A stretch of 64,000 nt of DNA from Streptomyces olivaceus (GCF_000721235.1 NZ_JOFH01000008.1:62001-126000); one strand, 5' to 3'; positions 35,441 through 44,371 are shown, counted from the stretch's first letter. Made by a program: numbers and translations. The notes: a model not told the origin generated them from the sequence alone.

Positions 35441-35475
35441 GTTGAACTGGTTGAACGTTCAACATCAACGTTCAA
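35441..35475. promoter_or_regulatory. Cluster of GTTGAAC/GTTCAAC operator-like sites before yceI
   Basis: A perfect 14-bp palindrome GTTGAACGTTCAAC (35450-35463) is preceded by a half-site GTTGAAC (35441) and followed by CAACGTTCAA (35466-35475). The cluster lies 52-86 bp before the yceI start and about 100 bp from the lyase start, so it could control either or both. Confidence 0.6.
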
Positions 35476-35526
35476 TATCAACATCCGACTTCAACAGTCC
35501 GACCTCAAGACCTCTTGGAGGACGCC

Positions 35527-36084
35527 ATGACCGCCACCCCCGAACTCGCCACCCTGACCGGCGAGTACACCCTCGACGCCGCCCACTCGACCATCGGCTT
35601 CACGGCGCGCCACGCCATGGTCACCAACATCAAGGGCAAGTTCCTCGACTTCACCGGCACGCTGCACCTGGACGGCAGCGACCCGGCCCGTTCCACGGCG
35701 GCCCTGGACGTCACGATGGACAGCATCGACACCGGGTCCGCGGACCGCGACGGCCACCTCAAGAGCGCGGACTTCTTCAAGACGGACGAGTTCCCGAAGA
35801 TGACGTTCCGCTCCACCGGGGCGGAGTCGCTCGGCGGCGACGACTACCGGATCACCGGCGACCTGAAGATCCTCGGCACCACCAAGCCGCTCACGATCGA
35901 CCTGGAGTTCAACGGCGCCGCCAAGGACCCGTTCGGCAACGAGCGGGTCGGCTTCGAGGGCAAGGCGGAGATCAAGCGCTCGGAGTGGGGCCTCACCTGG
36001 AATGCGGCCCTCGAGACGGGCGGCGTGCTGGTCTCCGACAAGATCAAGCTGAACTTCGACATCTCGGCGATCAAGCAGGCGTGA
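35527..36084 (+). CDS. YceI-family lipid-binding protein
   Basis: The 185-residue protein GEYTLDAAHSTIGFTARHAM, GSADRDGHLKSADFFKTDEF, GDLKILGTTKPLTIDLEF, NFDISAIKQA covers the whole YceI lipocalin-like fold, known to bind polyisoprenoids or fatty-acid amides. No signal peptide is present, so it is likely cytoplasmic. ATG 35527 has GGAGG upstream. Its promoter region carries a strong palindrome cluster, so it is probably tightly regulated. Confidence 0.92.
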   Translation: MTATPELATLTGEYTLDAAHSTIGFTARHAMVTNIKGKFLDFTGTLHLDGSDPARSTAALDVTMDSIDTGSADRDGHLKSADFFKTDEFPKMTFRSTGAESLGGDDYRITGDLKILGTTKPLTIDLEFNGAAKDPFGNERVGFEGKAEIKRSEWGLTWNAALETGGVLVSDKIKLNFDISAIKQA

Positions 36085-36118
36085 CGCCGCCCACCCCCAC
36101 GGGGGCGACAGGACGGCC

Positions 36119-36146
36119 GGCCGGCGCCCACTGACCGGCGCCGGCC
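36119..36146. terminator. Terminator between yceI and the TetR gene
   Basis: GGCCGGCGCC and GGCGCCGGCC, a perfect 10-bp stem with an 8-nt loop, between convergent genes. Confidence 0.75.
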
Positions 36147-36150
36147 CGCT

Positions 36151-36840
36151 TCACACCCGCCCCAGCAGATCCCGCACCTCGTCGGCGGCGTGCCCGAAGG
36201 GGTCGGGGAAGACCCCGAGGCCGTGCGCGACCAGCGCCCCCTCGTGCAGCAGCATCAGCGTGCGCCCCAGGCGGTCCGCGCCCGCCACGCCGCTCTCACC
36301 GCCCGCACCGCCCGCACCGCCCGCACCGCCCGCACCGCCCGCACCGATCTCGCGCGCGAGCCCCGTGAACAGGTCCAGCATCCACCGCTTCTGACCGGTG
36401 ATGACGGGATACGCCGGATGGGACGGGTCCCCGATCTCGGCGTGCGCGTTGATCATGCTGCACCCCTTGCTGCCGTACTCCGCCGCCCACTCCCGCGAGG
36501 CCTCGAAGACGGCCACCGCACGGACGGCCGGCTCCCGTCCCGCGACCGCGTCCAGCCGTGCGGCCAGGAGTTCCCGCCAGCGCTCGTCCCGCCCGGCCAG
36601 GTACTCCACGACGATCTGCTCCTTCGAGCCGAACCGGTCGTACAGCGTCTTCTTGGTCACCCCGGCCTCGGCGGCGATCAGGTCCACCCCCACCGCGTGG
36701 ATGCCGCGCTCGTAGAACAGCCGCTCCGCGGCCCGCAGGACCCGCCGCGCTCCGGGCGTCATCCGGACCCGGTGCACATGGCGCACCTCCCGCTGCTCCT
36801 GCCCTTGCTCCCGCTCCTGCTGCACCGGCTTCCTCTCCAT
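36151..36840 (-). CDS. TetR-family regulator of the adjacent EamA transporter
   Basis: The 229-residue protein has the TetR helix-turn-helix RVLRAAERLFYERGIHAVGV, IAAEAGVTKKTLYDRFGSK after a basic, Gln/Glu/Arg-rich leader of about 26 residues that may not all be translated (MTPGARR is an alternative start). The ligand domain is interrupted near residue 165 by five Gly-Ala-Gly units encoded by a perfect 9-bp tandem repeat. It is divergent from an EamA transporter with two related sites between them, the usual repressor-exporter layout. Confidence 0.9.
   Translation of the reverse strand: MERKPVQQEREQGQEQREVRHVHRVRMTPGARRVLRAAERLFYERGIHAVGVDLIAAEAGVTKKTLYDRFGSKEQIVVEYLAGRDERWRELLAARLDAVAGREPAVRAVAVFEASREWAAEYGSKGCSMINAHAEIGDPSHPAYPVITGQKRWMLDLFTGLAREIGAGGAGGAGGAGGAGGESGVAGADRLGRTLMLLHEGALVAHGLGVFPDPFGHAADEVRDLLGRV
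36301..36345. repeat. Five perfect 9-bp tandem repeats inside the TetR gene
   Basis: GCCCGCACC is repeated five times without a mismatch, coding (GAG)5 on the minus strand. In-frame changes in copy number would lengthen or shorten a loop of the ligand domain without breaking the frame. Confidence 0.9.
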
Positions 36841-36850
36841 AACCCACGAG

Positions 36851-36902
36851 TATACCGATCTGTATAGTGGACACCCGAGACAAGTAAACCGATCTGTCTA
36901 CT
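36851..36902. promoter_or_regulatory. Two operator-like sites between TetR and EamA genes
   Basis: Site 1 TATACCGATCTGTATA (36851-36866, TATAC...GTATA arms) and site 2 AGTAAACCGATCTGTCTACT (36883-36902, AGTA...TACT arms) share ACCGATCTGT. Both precede the two divergent starts, fitting TetR autoregulation and repression of the transporter. Confidence 0.65.
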
Positions 36903-36915
36903 GTCTGGGGTCGAC

Positions 36916-37869
36916 ATGAACGCCCTGCTCTCCGTCGCCTTCGTCCTCTGCTGGAGCTCCGGATTCATCGGCGCCAAGCTGGGCGCGGGCACCGCTGCCG
37001 CGACGACGCTGCTGATGTGGCGCTTCCTGCCGCTCGCCCTGGTCCTGCTCGCCGTCGCGGCCGTCTCCCGGACGGTGTGGCGCGGGCTGACCCTGCGGGA
37101 CACCGGCCGGCAGGTCGCCATAGGCGCCCTGTCGCAGACCGGATACCTGCTCAGCGTGTACTACGCCATCCAGCTCGGTGTCTCCAGCGGCACCACCGCC
37201 CTGATCGACGGCGTGCAGCCGCTGGTCGCGGGCGCGCTCGCCGGACCCCTGCTGCGGCAGTACGTCTCCCGCCGGCAGTGGCTCGGCCTGTGGCTGGGGC
37301 TGGCGGGCGTCGCCACGGTCACCACCGCGGACGCCGCCGCGGCGGGCGCCGACGTGGCGTGGTGGGCGTACTTCGTGCCGTTCCTCGGCATGCTGTCGCT
37401 GGTGGCGGCCACCTTCCTCGAAGGCCGCTCGCGCTCGCCGGTCTCGCCCCGGGCCGCCCTGACGATCCACTGCGTGACCAGCGCCGTCCTCTTCGCGGGC
37501 CTGGCGCTCGGCACCGGGTCAGCCGCTCCGCCGGCCGGCGGTTCCGTCTGGCTGGCGACCGCCTGGCTCGTGGTGCTGCCGACCTTCGGCGGCTACGGCC
37601 TGTACTGGCTGATCCTGCGCAGGTCCGGCGTCACCGAGGTCAACACCCTGATGTTCCTCATGGCGCCGGTCACGGCCGTGTGGGGCGCCCTGATGTTCGG
37701 CGAGCACTTCGGCGTGCAGACGGCCGTCGGCCTCGTGGTGGGCCTGGCGGCCGTGGCCGTGGTCCGGCGTGGGGCCCGGTCCGGCGTCGTCGCGTCGTCC
37801 GGCGCCGTGGCCCCGCCCGGGGGCCGGCGGGACGCGCCGGTGCCGTCCGCGTCCGCCACGCGCCGGTGA
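36916..37869 (+). CDS. EamA/DMT-family membrane transporter
   Basis: The 317-residue protein has about ten hydrophobic segments in two EamA halves (MNALLSVAFVLCWSSGFIGA, LSQTGYLLSVYYAIQLGVSS, GVQPLVAGALAGPLL; second half LPTFGGYGLYWLILRRSGVT, TLMFLMAPVTAVWGALMFGE). Family members export amino acids or small metabolites. Substrate unknown. Controlled in all likelihood by the divergent TetR protein. Confidence 0.9.
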   Translation: MNALLSVAFVLCWSSGFIGAKLGAGTAAATTLLMWRFLPLALVLLAVAAVSRTVWRGLTLRDTGRQVAIGALSQTGYLLSVYYAIQLGVSSGTTALIDGVQPLVAGALAGPLLRQYVSRRQWLGLWLGLAGVATVTTADAAAAGADVAWWAYFVPFLGMLSLVAATFLEGRSRSPVSPRAALTIHCVTSAVLFAGLALGTGSAAPPAGGSVWLATAWLVVLPTFGGYGLYWLILRRSGVTEVNTLMFLMAPVTAVWGALMFGEHFGVQTAVGLVVGLAAVAVVRRGARSGVVASSGAVAPPGGRRDAPVPSASATRR

Positions 37870-37922
37870 CGCATTCCCGCAGACCGGCGATCCCGGGCCC
37901 GGGGACCGGGCGGGGCGAGAGG

Positions 37923-39284
37923 TCAGAAACCCCCGCCGAAGTCTCCGCCACCGCCACCGCCGAACCCGCCCCCACCACCGAAGTCCCCGCCGCCGAACCC
38001 GCCACCGAAGTCGCCGGGATCGAAGTCCGCGCCCGAGACGTCGCCGCCCTCGTAGCCGCCGCCGAAGTCCCCGTACCCCGTGCCGTAGCCGGCTCCGTAG
38101 GCGGGTCCGGCCATCATGCCGCCCAGCATGGTGCCGACCAGCAGGCCGGGCAGGATGCCGCCGCCGAAGTAGCCGCCCGCCCAGGGGCCGTACGCCGGAC
38201 CCGCGTCCCAGTAGGGGCGGCGGCCGTACTCGGTGTCCACCTCGCGGATCATCGGGTCCCGGCCCTCGGACAACCGGACCCGGTCGGCCGCGCAGACCGG
38301 GACCTCGCGGGTCACGCCGCCCGGCGGGGTCCAGGTTGCGTCCGCGACCGACGGGCCGTGCCGCGGGTCGAAGAAGCAGGGCGGGCGGCGTTCGGGCAGC
38401 TCCCTGCCCTCCCGGCGGGCGGCGAGCTGGGCCAGCGAGAAGCGGCCGTCCTCCAGCGCCTGGGTGACGGAGCGCACGTCCTCGGGTTTGCGGGCGTCCG
38501 CCATGTACGTCTTGGCCTGCTCGTAGGCGTCGAGGGCGCGTTCGTAGTCCGCCCGCATCGCGTCGTCGGCGCGGGGTTCGGCGGGGTGGAAGTCCAGGCG
38601 GTCCAGTTCCTCGCCGAACGCCGTGATGTCCTCGTCGACCACCACCCGCAGCCGTTCGAGCGCCTCCCGCTGCTCCTCCTCGCGGCGCCGCCGGTTGCGC
38701 CGGGCCAGCGCGTAGACGCCCGCGCCGCCGACCACCACCACGGCACCGGCCGTGATCAGGCCGCCGGCGGGCACGGAACCGCCGCCGGAGTCCCAGGAGG
38801 AGGGCGCGGAACCGCGCACGCTGCGCAGCGCGTCGTCCACGAAGTCGTTGAGCTGGGCCTTGGGGTCACCGGCGCCCTGCGCCGCCGTGACCAGGTTGTT
38901 CACACCCTGGCGACTCAGCACGCTGCTGTCGGCCCGCGCGTCGAAGCGGTCGCCGAGGCGGATGCCGTACAGACCGGTGACGCCGGTCTCGGTGCGGAGG
39001 TTCTGGAAGAGGTTCTGCGTCGGGTAGTCGGCGGGGAGGACCACCACGAAGACCGATTCGTCCGCGTCCTCGATCTTGTCGGAGAGCGCCTCCGCGTCCG
39101 ACTTGGACAGCAGGTCGGACGCGTCCGGATCGACGTACACGGGACTCTCGCGCAGGGCGGCACCGATCTCGGAGACGTCGGTGGCCGCCTGCGCGCCGGG
39201 CGCACCGGCCAGCAGCACCGCCAGGGCGGCTACGACCGGCGCGACCAGGAGGCGGATGAGGACTTGCGTACGTGCGCCCTTCAT
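37923..39284 (-). CDS. Membrane protein with TPM domain and Gly-rich tail
   Basis: 453 residues from ATG 39284 (MKGARTQVLIRLLVAPVVAA): signal peptide ending near AQAATD, a TPM-like extracellular domain (LRESPVYVDPDASDLLSKSD, VFVVVLPADYP), a transmembrane segment near residue 165 (GLITAGAVVVVGGAGVYALA) followed by RRNRRRREEEQREALER, a cytoplasmic helical domain, and a C-terminal tail of Gly/Phe/Asp repeats (GGGFGGGDFGGGGGF). Function unknown; similar proteins are common in Streptomyces. Confidence 0.85.
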   Translation of the reverse strand: MKGARTQVLIRLLVAPVVAALAVLLAGAPGAQAATDVSEIGAALRESPVYVDPDASDLLSKSDAEALSDKIEDADESVFVVVLPADYPTQNLFQNLRTETGVTGLYGIRLGDRFDARADSSVLSRQGVNNLVTAAQGAGDPKAQLNDFVDDALRSVRGSAPSSWDSGGGSVPAGGLITAGAVVVVGGAGVYALARRNRRRREEEQREALERLRVVVDEDITAFGEELDRLDFHPAEPRADDAMRADYERALDAYEQAKTYMADARKPEDVRSVTQALEDGRFSLAQLAARREGRELPERRPPCFFDPRHGPSVADATWTPPGGVTREVPVCAADRVRLSEGRDPMIREVDTEYGRRPYWDAGPAYGPWAGGYFGGGILPGLLVGTMLGGMMAGPAYGAGYGTGYGDFGGGYEGGDVSGADFDPGDFGGGFGGGDFGGGGGFGGGGGGDFGGGF

Positions 39285-39297
39285 ACGTTCGAACGTA
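39284..39297. promoter_or_regulatory. Perfect 14-bp palindrome touching the TPM gene start codon
   Basis: TACGTTCGAACGTA reads the same on both strands and reaches into the ATG at 39284. It could be an operator or a hairpin at the initiation site. Confidence 0.45.
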
Positions 39298-39416
39298 CCC
39301 AAATACACCTCAATGAGACATAAGGCGGCCCGATCGCTGCCCGCTCCCCAACCGTCCCCACCTGCCCCCACTCACGCCCGCGCGTGTCACCGCTCAGGTC
39401 ACCGCTCGGGCGTGGC

Positions 39417-41021
39417 TCACTGCGCGGGAGCGACCCCGGCTCGCAGCAGGCCGTACGCGTACGCGTCCTCCAGGGCCTGCCACGAGGCGGCGATGACGTT
39501 CTTCGCGACGCCCACCGTGGCCCACTCCCCCGTGCCGTCGCTCGTCGAGATGAGGACGCGGGTCGTGGACTGGGTGCCGTGCACGCCCTCCAGGATGCGG
39601 ACCTTGTAGTCGACCAGGTCCAGCTTGGCCAGCTCCGGGTAGATCTTCTCCAGGGCGACGCGCAGCGACCGGTCCAGGGCGTTGACCGGGCCGTTGCCCT
39701 CGGCGGTGGCGACGATGCGCTCGCCCTTGGCCCAGAGCTTGACCGTGGCCTCGTTGGCGTGGCTGCCGTCGGGGCGGTCCTCGGTGATCGCCCGCCAGGA
39801 CTCGACGTCGAAGTACTTCAGGGGCCTGCCCTCGACCTCGGCGCGCAGCAGCAGCTCGAAGCTGGCGTCGGCGGCCTCGTAGGTGTAGCCCGCCAGCTCG
39901 CGCTCCTTGACCCGCTCGACGACCCGGCCGACCAGCTCGCGGTCGCCGCCGAGGTCGATGCCGAGTTCCTTGCCCTTGAGCTCGATGGAGGCGCGGCCGG
40001 CCATGTCGGAGACGAGCATCCGCATGGTGTTGCCGACCAGCTCGGGGTCGATGTGCTGGTACAGGTCGGGGTCGACCTTGATGGCGGAGGCGTGCAGTCC
40101 GGCCTTGTGCGCGAAGGCGGACACGCCGACGTAGGGCTGGTGGGTGGAGGGGGTGAGGTTGACGACCTCGGCGATGGCGTGGGAGATCCTCGTCGTCTCC
40201 CGCAGCCGACCCTCGGGCAGCACCTTCTTGCCGTACTTCAGCTCCAGCGCGGCCACGACCGGGAACAGGTTGGCGTTGCCGACGCGCTCGCCGTAGCCGT
40301 TCGCGGTGCACTGGACGTGGGTCGCGCCCGCGTCGACGGCGGCGAGGGTGTTGGCGACGGCGCAGCCGGTGTCGTCCTGGGCGTGGATGCCGAGCCGCGC
40401 CCCGGTGTCGGCAAGGACCGTGGCGACCACGGCCTGGATCTGCGCCGGGAGCATGCCGCCGTTGGTGTCGCACAGGATGACGACGTCGGCTCCGGCCTCC
40501 GCGGCGGTGCGCACGACCGACTTCGCGTACTCGGGGTTGGCCCGGTAGCCGTCGAAGAAGTGCTCGCAGTCGACGAAGACCCGGCGGCCCTCGGCCCGGA
40601 GGTGGGAGACCGTGTCGGCGATCATCGCCAGGTTCTCCTCCAGCGTGGTGCGCAGCGCCAGCTCGACGTGCCGGTCGTGGGACTTGGCGACCAGGGTGAT
40701 CACCTCGGCACCGGAGTCCAGCAGCGCCTTGACCTGGTGGTCGTCGGCCGCGCGGGCGCCCGCGCGGCGGGTGGCGCCGAAGGCGACGAGCCGGGCGTGG
40801 CGGAACTCGACCTCCTCCCGGGCGCGGGCGAAGAACTCGGTGTCCCGCGGGTTGGCGCCGGGCCAGCCGCCCTCGATGAAGCCCACCCCGAAGTCGTCCA
40901 GGTGCCGTGCGATGGCCAGCTTGTCCGCGACCGTGAGGTTGATGCCCTCGCGCTGCGCGCCGTCGCGCAGGGTGGTGTCGAAGACGTGGAACGAATCGTC
41001 GAGTTCACTGGGTGCGGTCAT
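39417..41021 (-). CDS. cimA: Citramalate synthase / 2-isopropylmalate synthase-like enzyme
   Basis: The 534-residue protein has the HMGL-like TIM barrel (FHVFDTTLRDGAQREGINLT, GWPGANPRDTEFF, CDTNGGMLPAQIQ, IHAQDDTGCAVANTLAA, HKAGLHASAIKVDP) and a C-terminal LeuA-type allosteric domain from about residue 400. This branch condenses acetyl-CoA with pyruvate (citramalate, toward isoleucine) rather than ketoisovalerate; the distinction is from family resemblance. ATG 41021 fits the conserved N-terminus. A terminator and short leader ORF lie about 110-220 bp upstream, suggesting attenuation. ilvE is next upstream on the same strand. Confidence 0.88.
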   Translation of the reverse strand: MTAPSELDDSFHVFDTTLRDGAQREGINLTVADKLAIARHLDDFGVGFIEGGWPGANPRDTEFFARAREEVEFRHARLVAFGATRRAGARAADDHQVKALLDSGAEVITLVAKSHDRHVELALRTTLEENLAMIADTVSHLRAEGRRVFVDCEHFFDGYRANPEYAKSVVRTAAEAGADVVILCDTNGGMLPAQIQAVVATVLADTGARLGIHAQDDTGCAVANTLAAVDAGATHVQCTANGYGERVGNANLFPVVAALELKYGKKVLPEGRLRETTRISHAIAEVVNLTPSTHQPYVGVSAFAHKAGLHASAIKVDPDLYQHIDPELVGNTMRMLVSDMAGRASIELKGKELGIDLGGDRELVGRVVERVKERELAGYTYEAADASFELLLRAEVEGRPLKYFDVESWRAITEDRPDGSHANEATVKLWAKGERIVATAEGNGPVNALDRSLRVALEKIYPELAKLDLVDYKVRILEGVHGTQSTTRVLISTSDGTGEWATVGVAKNVIAASWQALEDAYAYGLLRAGVAPAQ

Positions 41022-41132
41022 GATCTGAAGGCTCCTGTAAGGATCTCGGTCTACCGGAATGACCGGTTCCACCGTCCGTCTGTGATCCCCGGCGCTCTCT
41101 TCCCGGCTGGAGGTGGGCCAGGAAAACGAAAA

Positions 41133-41154
41133 ACCTCTCGCGGGTGCGAGAGGT
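41133..41154 (-). terminator. Terminator in the cimA leader (putative attenuator)
   Basis: On the minus strand ACCTCTCGC-loop-GCGAGAGGT (9 bp, 4-nt loop) is followed directly by TTTT and, after CG, TTTT again. It lies about 112 bp before the cimA start and after a second hairpin (CCAC..CGTAC/GTACG.GTGG, about 41181-41210). Confidence 0.8.
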
Positions 41155-41208
41155 CTGCGCGCGGGTCGAGGACGACGGTGTCCACCCGTACCTGGTCGTA
41201 CGTGGTGG

Positions 41209-41244
41209 TCACTGCGGACCGGCGCGCCTGCTGCCAATAATCAT
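41209..41244 (-). CDS. Putative cimA leader peptide
   Basis: An 11-residue frame MIIGSRRAGPQ whose second and third codons are ATT, a rare Ile codon in Streptomyces. It ends just before a hairpin and the terminator at 41133-41154. The layout matches a branched-chain amino-acid leader, but no ribosome-binding site is obvious, so it is tentative. Confidence 0.4.
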   Translation of the reverse strand: MIIGSRRAGPQ

Positions 41245-41397
41245 GGCGAACGAGAGCACGGGGGAAGTCTGGCACATTCCGCCCCGCTTCTCACCGCTCG
41301 TCTCAGGATGCGGGCAGAGCGCGTCCGGATCTGGACGGACGCGCGAGCGCCCCCGCTCGCTCCCGTACGCGGGGAACGAGTGACGCGGGGAACGGGT

Positions 41398-41429
41398 GAG
41401 GGCCGCCCGGACGGGAACGGACGGCCCTC
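41398..41429 (-). terminator. Terminator after ilvE
   Basis: GAGGGCCG and CGGCCCTC (8 bp) with partial inner pairing, 22 bp after the ilvE stop. Confidence 0.65.
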
Positions 41430-41451
41430 ATCTCTCCCACTGCCGCGACGC

Positions 41452-42540
41452 TCAGCCCAGCGTGTGCATCCAGCCGTGCTTGTCCTCGGCCGTGCCGCGC
41501 TGGATGTCCAGCAGGGCGGCACGCAGGCGCTGCGTCACCTCACCCGGCTCCCCGCCGCTCTGCTGCCACTCGGCGCCGGTGCGCTTGACCGTGCCGACCG
41601 GGGTGATGACGGCGGCGGTGCCGCAGGCGAAGACCTCGGTGAGGGTGCCGTTCGCCGAGTCGCGCTGCCACTGGTCGACCGAGACGCGGCCCTCCTCGGC
41701 CTCGTAACCGAGGTCGCGGGCGACGGTGAGGAGGGAGTCGCGGGTGACGCCCTCCAGGATGGAGCCGGTGAGGGTGGGGGTGACGATCCTGTCCCCGTAG
41801 ACGAAGTACAGGTTCATGCCGCCCAGTTCCTCGACCCACGTGCGCTCGTTGGCGTCGAGGTAGCAGACCTGGTCGCAGCCCTTGGCGGCGGCCTCGGCCT
41901 GCGCGAGCAGGGAGGCCGCGTAGTTGCCGCCGGTCTTGGCGTCGCCCATGCCGCCGGGGACGGCGCGCACCCGGTCCTCGGAGACCCAGATGGAGACCGG
42001 CTTGACGCCGCCCGGGAAGTAGGCGCCGGCCGGGGAGGCGATGACCAGGAACAGGTACTCGTTGGCCGGCTTGACGCCCAGGCCGACCTCGGTGGCGATC
42101 ATGAAGGGGCGCAGGTAGAGGGATTCCTCGCCGCCGTGCGCCGGGACCCACTTCTCGTCCTGGCCGACCAGCGCGTCGCAGGCCTCGATGAAGGTCTCCA
42201 CCGGAAGCTCGGGCATGCCGAGGCGGCGGGAGGAGGCCTGGAAGCGGGCGCCGTTCTTCTCCGGGCGGAAGGTGGCGACGGAGCCGTCGGGGCGGCGGTA
42301 GGCCTTCAGTCCCTCGAAGATCTCCTGCGCGTAGTGCAGGACCATGGTGGCCGGGTCGAGGGAGAGCGGGGCGTACGGAACGAGCCGGCCGTCGTGCCAG
42401 CCGCGGCCCTCGGTCCACCTGATGGTGACCATGTGGTCGGTGAAGTGGCGGCCGAACCCGGGGTTGGCCAGAATCGCCTGCCGTTCCGCGTCGGAGAGCG
42501 GGGTGGCGGAGGGCTTGAGCTCGATCGTGGGCGTCGTCAT
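41452..42540 (-). CDS. ilvE: Branched-chain amino-acid aminotransferase
   Basis: IlvE makes the last step to Ile, Leu and Val using PLP. The 362-residue class IV protein has [38 protein letters not shown], the PLP-lysine segment [14 protein letters not shown] near residue 200, [12 protein letters not shown] and [15 protein letters not shown] -10-like GATAAT lies about 105 bp upstream on its strand. Own terminator downstream. Confidence 0.96.
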   Translation of the reverse strand: MTTPTIELKPSATPLSDAERQAILANPGFGRHFTDHMVTIRWTEGRGWHDGRLVPYAPLSLDPATMVLHYAQEIFEGLKAYRRPDGSVATFRPEKNGARFQASSRRLGMPELPVETFIEACDALVGQDEKWVPAHGGEESLYLRPFMIATEVGLGVKPANEYLFLVIASPAGAYFPGGVKPVSIWVSEDRVRAVPGGMGDAKTGGNYAASLLAQAEAAAKGCDQVCYLDANERTWVEELGGMNLYFVYGDRIVTPTLTGSILEGVTRDSLLTVARDLGYEAEEGRVSVDQWQRDSANGTLTEVFACGTAAVITPVGTVKRTGAEWQQSGGEPGEVTQRLRAALLDIQRGTAEDKHGWMHTLG

Positions 42541-42734
42541 GGGTTGATGTCCTTCACCGGTTTTGATTGTGACGGGCCGCTTTCACGCCCGTACGGCCGG
42601 TGGCCGGTGCTAGGACGTCCGAGCATTCCCTCATGTCGCGGCTTCGCGTTCGATTATCGCGCGCGGCCTGCGACGGATGAAACGGGGTGAATGCGGCCCA
42701 GGTTCTGATGGTCGCACCTGGCGGACGCAGGAGA

Positions 42735-42771
42735 AAGCCGCCGGGTGCCTTGTTTCCGGACCCGGCGGCTT
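42735..42771 (-). terminator. Terminator after leuB
   Basis: AAGCCGCCGGGT and ACCCGGCGGCTT, 12-bp perfect stem with a 13-nt loop, 32 bp after the leuB stop. Confidence 0.85.
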
Positions 42772-42802
42772 CGAACTGGATTCGATCGAGTGGCGCGGCG
42801 GG

Positions 42803-43855
42803 TCAGCCGGCTACTCGTACGGCGAGCGCGTCGCCGATCTCGGAGGTGCTCCGGGCGGGCAGTCCGCCGCGCTCACCGAGGTCGGCGGAGACGGCGGCCT
42901 CGATCCGGGCCGCCTCGTCTTCGTGGCCCAGGTGGCGCAGGAGCAGGGCGACCGACAGGACCGTGGCGGTGGGGTCGGCCTTGCCCTGGCCGGCGATGTC
43001 GGGCGCGGAGCCGTGCACCGGCTCGAACATCGAGGGGAAGTCGCCGGACGGGTTGATGTTCCCGCTGGCGGCGACGCCGATGCCGCCGGAGACGGCCGCG
43101 GCGAGGTCGGTGATGATGTCACCGAAGAGGTTGTCGGTGACGATCACGTCGAACCGGGCCGGGTCGGTGACCAGGTAGATGGTCGCGGCGTCGACGTGGA
43201 TGTAGTCGGTGGTGACCTCGGGGTACTCGGCGGCCACCCTGTTGAAGACGTCGGTCCACAGGTGGCCCGCGAAGGTCAGCACGTTGTTCTTGTGGACCAA
43301 GGTGAGCTTCTTGCGGGGGCGGGCCTGGGCGCGGGCGAAGGCGTCGCGCACGACGCGCTCGACGCCGTAGGCCGTGTTGACGGAGACCTCGGTGGCGACC
43401 TCGTGCTCGGTGCCCTTGCGGATGGTGCCGCCGTTGCCGGTGTACGGGCCCTCGGTGCCCTCACGGACGACGACGAAGTCGATCTCCGGCCGGCCGGCCA
43501 GCGGCGAGTCGACGCCGGGCTGCAGCTTGCTCGGGCGCAGGTTCACGTGGTGGTCGAAGGCGAAGCGGAGCTTGAGCAGGAAGCCGCGCTCCAGGACGCC
43601 CGACGGCACGGAGGGGTCGCCGATCGCGCCGAGCAGGATGGCGTCGTGGCCCTTCAGGGCGTCGAGGTCGGCGTCGGTGAGGGTCTCACCGGTGGCGTGG
43701 TAGCGCCGGGCGCCGAAGTCGAACTCCTTGGTCTCCAGCTTCACGTCCTGCGGGAGGACGGCGGAGAGGACCTTGAGACCTTCGGTCACGACCTCCTGGC
43801 CGATGCCGTCACCGGGGATCACTGCGAGATTGAGGCTGCGAGAACTTGCCGACAT
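42803..43855 (-). CDS. leuB: 3-isopropylmalate dehydrogenase
   Basis: The 350-residue protein [119 protein letters not shown] is a full decarboxylating dehydrogenase of the short actinobacterial LeuB type. ATG 43855 is preferred to far-upstream starts because the N-terminus then matches the family. Monocistronic, with terminator. Confidence 0.96.
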   Translation of the reverse strand: MSASSRSLNLAVIPGDGIGQEVVTEGLKVLSAVLPQDVKLETKEFDFGARRYHATGETLTDADLDALKGHDAILLGAIGDPSVPSGVLERGFLLKLRFAFDHHVNLRPSKLQPGVDSPLAGRPEIDFVVVREGTEGPYTGNGGTIRKGTEHEVATEVSVNTAYGVERVVRDAFARAQARPRKKLTLVHKNNVLTFAGHLWTDVFNRVAAEYPEVTTDYIHVDAATIYLVTDPARFDVIVTDNLFGDIITDLAAAVSGGIGVAASGNINPSGDFPSMFEPVHGSAPDIAGQGKADPTATVLSVALLLRHLGHEDEAARIEAAVSADLGERGGLPARSTSEIGDALAVRVAG

Positions 43856-43931
43856 GTGCGGCACCCTACTCCCCCGTCCAGGGGGTGACATGCGGCGTCC
43901 GGCATGCGGACGCCGCCCGCCGGCGCCGTAC

Positions 43932-44063
43932 TCAGTGGCCGGTGGCGCCGCCGTTGTCCCGGCGGTCGAGGGCGCGCTGGAGGGCGGCCGCGGCGTTCTT
44001 GCGGTCGGAGTCGCTCGTACGGGAGAGGTGACGGACTCGGCGGCGGACAGTCGTCTCGGCCAT
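43932..44063 (-). CDS. 43-residue basic hypothetical protein
   Basis: [20 protein letters not shown] followed by [23 protein letters not shown] 44063 has AAGGAG about 8 nt upstream. The peptide is strongly basic in its first half and helical in the second, and could bind nucleic acid. It lies upstream of leuB on the same strand. I do not recognise a named family. Confidence 0.72.
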   Translation of the reverse strand: MAETTVRRRVRHLSRTSDSDRKNAAAALQRALDRRDNGGATGH

Positions 44064-44314
44064 GGGAATCGACTCCTTCGGCACTGGGGACAGCGTGGAG
44101 AGCGTGCGGTGCGGAGAGTCGCCAGAAAGGGCGGGGAGCACGGGCCGCAGGGATCGCCTGCACGAGGCTCAGAACTCACGTCCGCCGGCCGCTCGATCGA
44201 GCGGAACGTTCGGCTTCTACAAAGCTAAGGGAGCGCGGAGCATCTGTCTCCACAATTACTCGGACTTCCTACTATCTGAGACAGTGCACTCGGTCACACC
44301 GTTCCGACCTGCGA

Positions 44315-44356
44315 AAACGCCCGGCGGGCCAGGTCGGTCGACCTGGCCCGCCGGGC
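44315..44356 (-). terminator. Strong terminator after pruA
   Basis: GCCCGGCGGGCCAGGTC and its exact reverse complement form a 17-bp stem with a 4-nt loop, followed on the minus strand by GTTTTCGC. The 308-bp stretch between the 43-residue gene and pruA holds this and no other feature I could support. Confidence 0.93.
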
Positions 44357-44371
44357 GGGTGCGTTCGGGCC

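Noticed and set aside
41051..41275. A 74-codon minus-strand ORF overlapping the cimA leader
   Set aside because: It runs straight through the terminator hairpin and has no ribosome site or family; the short MIIGS leader explains the region better.
41022..41280. T-box riboswitch before cimA
   Set aside because: No T-box consensus (AGGGTGGNACCGCG-like) or stem I/specifier arrangement could be found; a peptide-type attenuator fits better.
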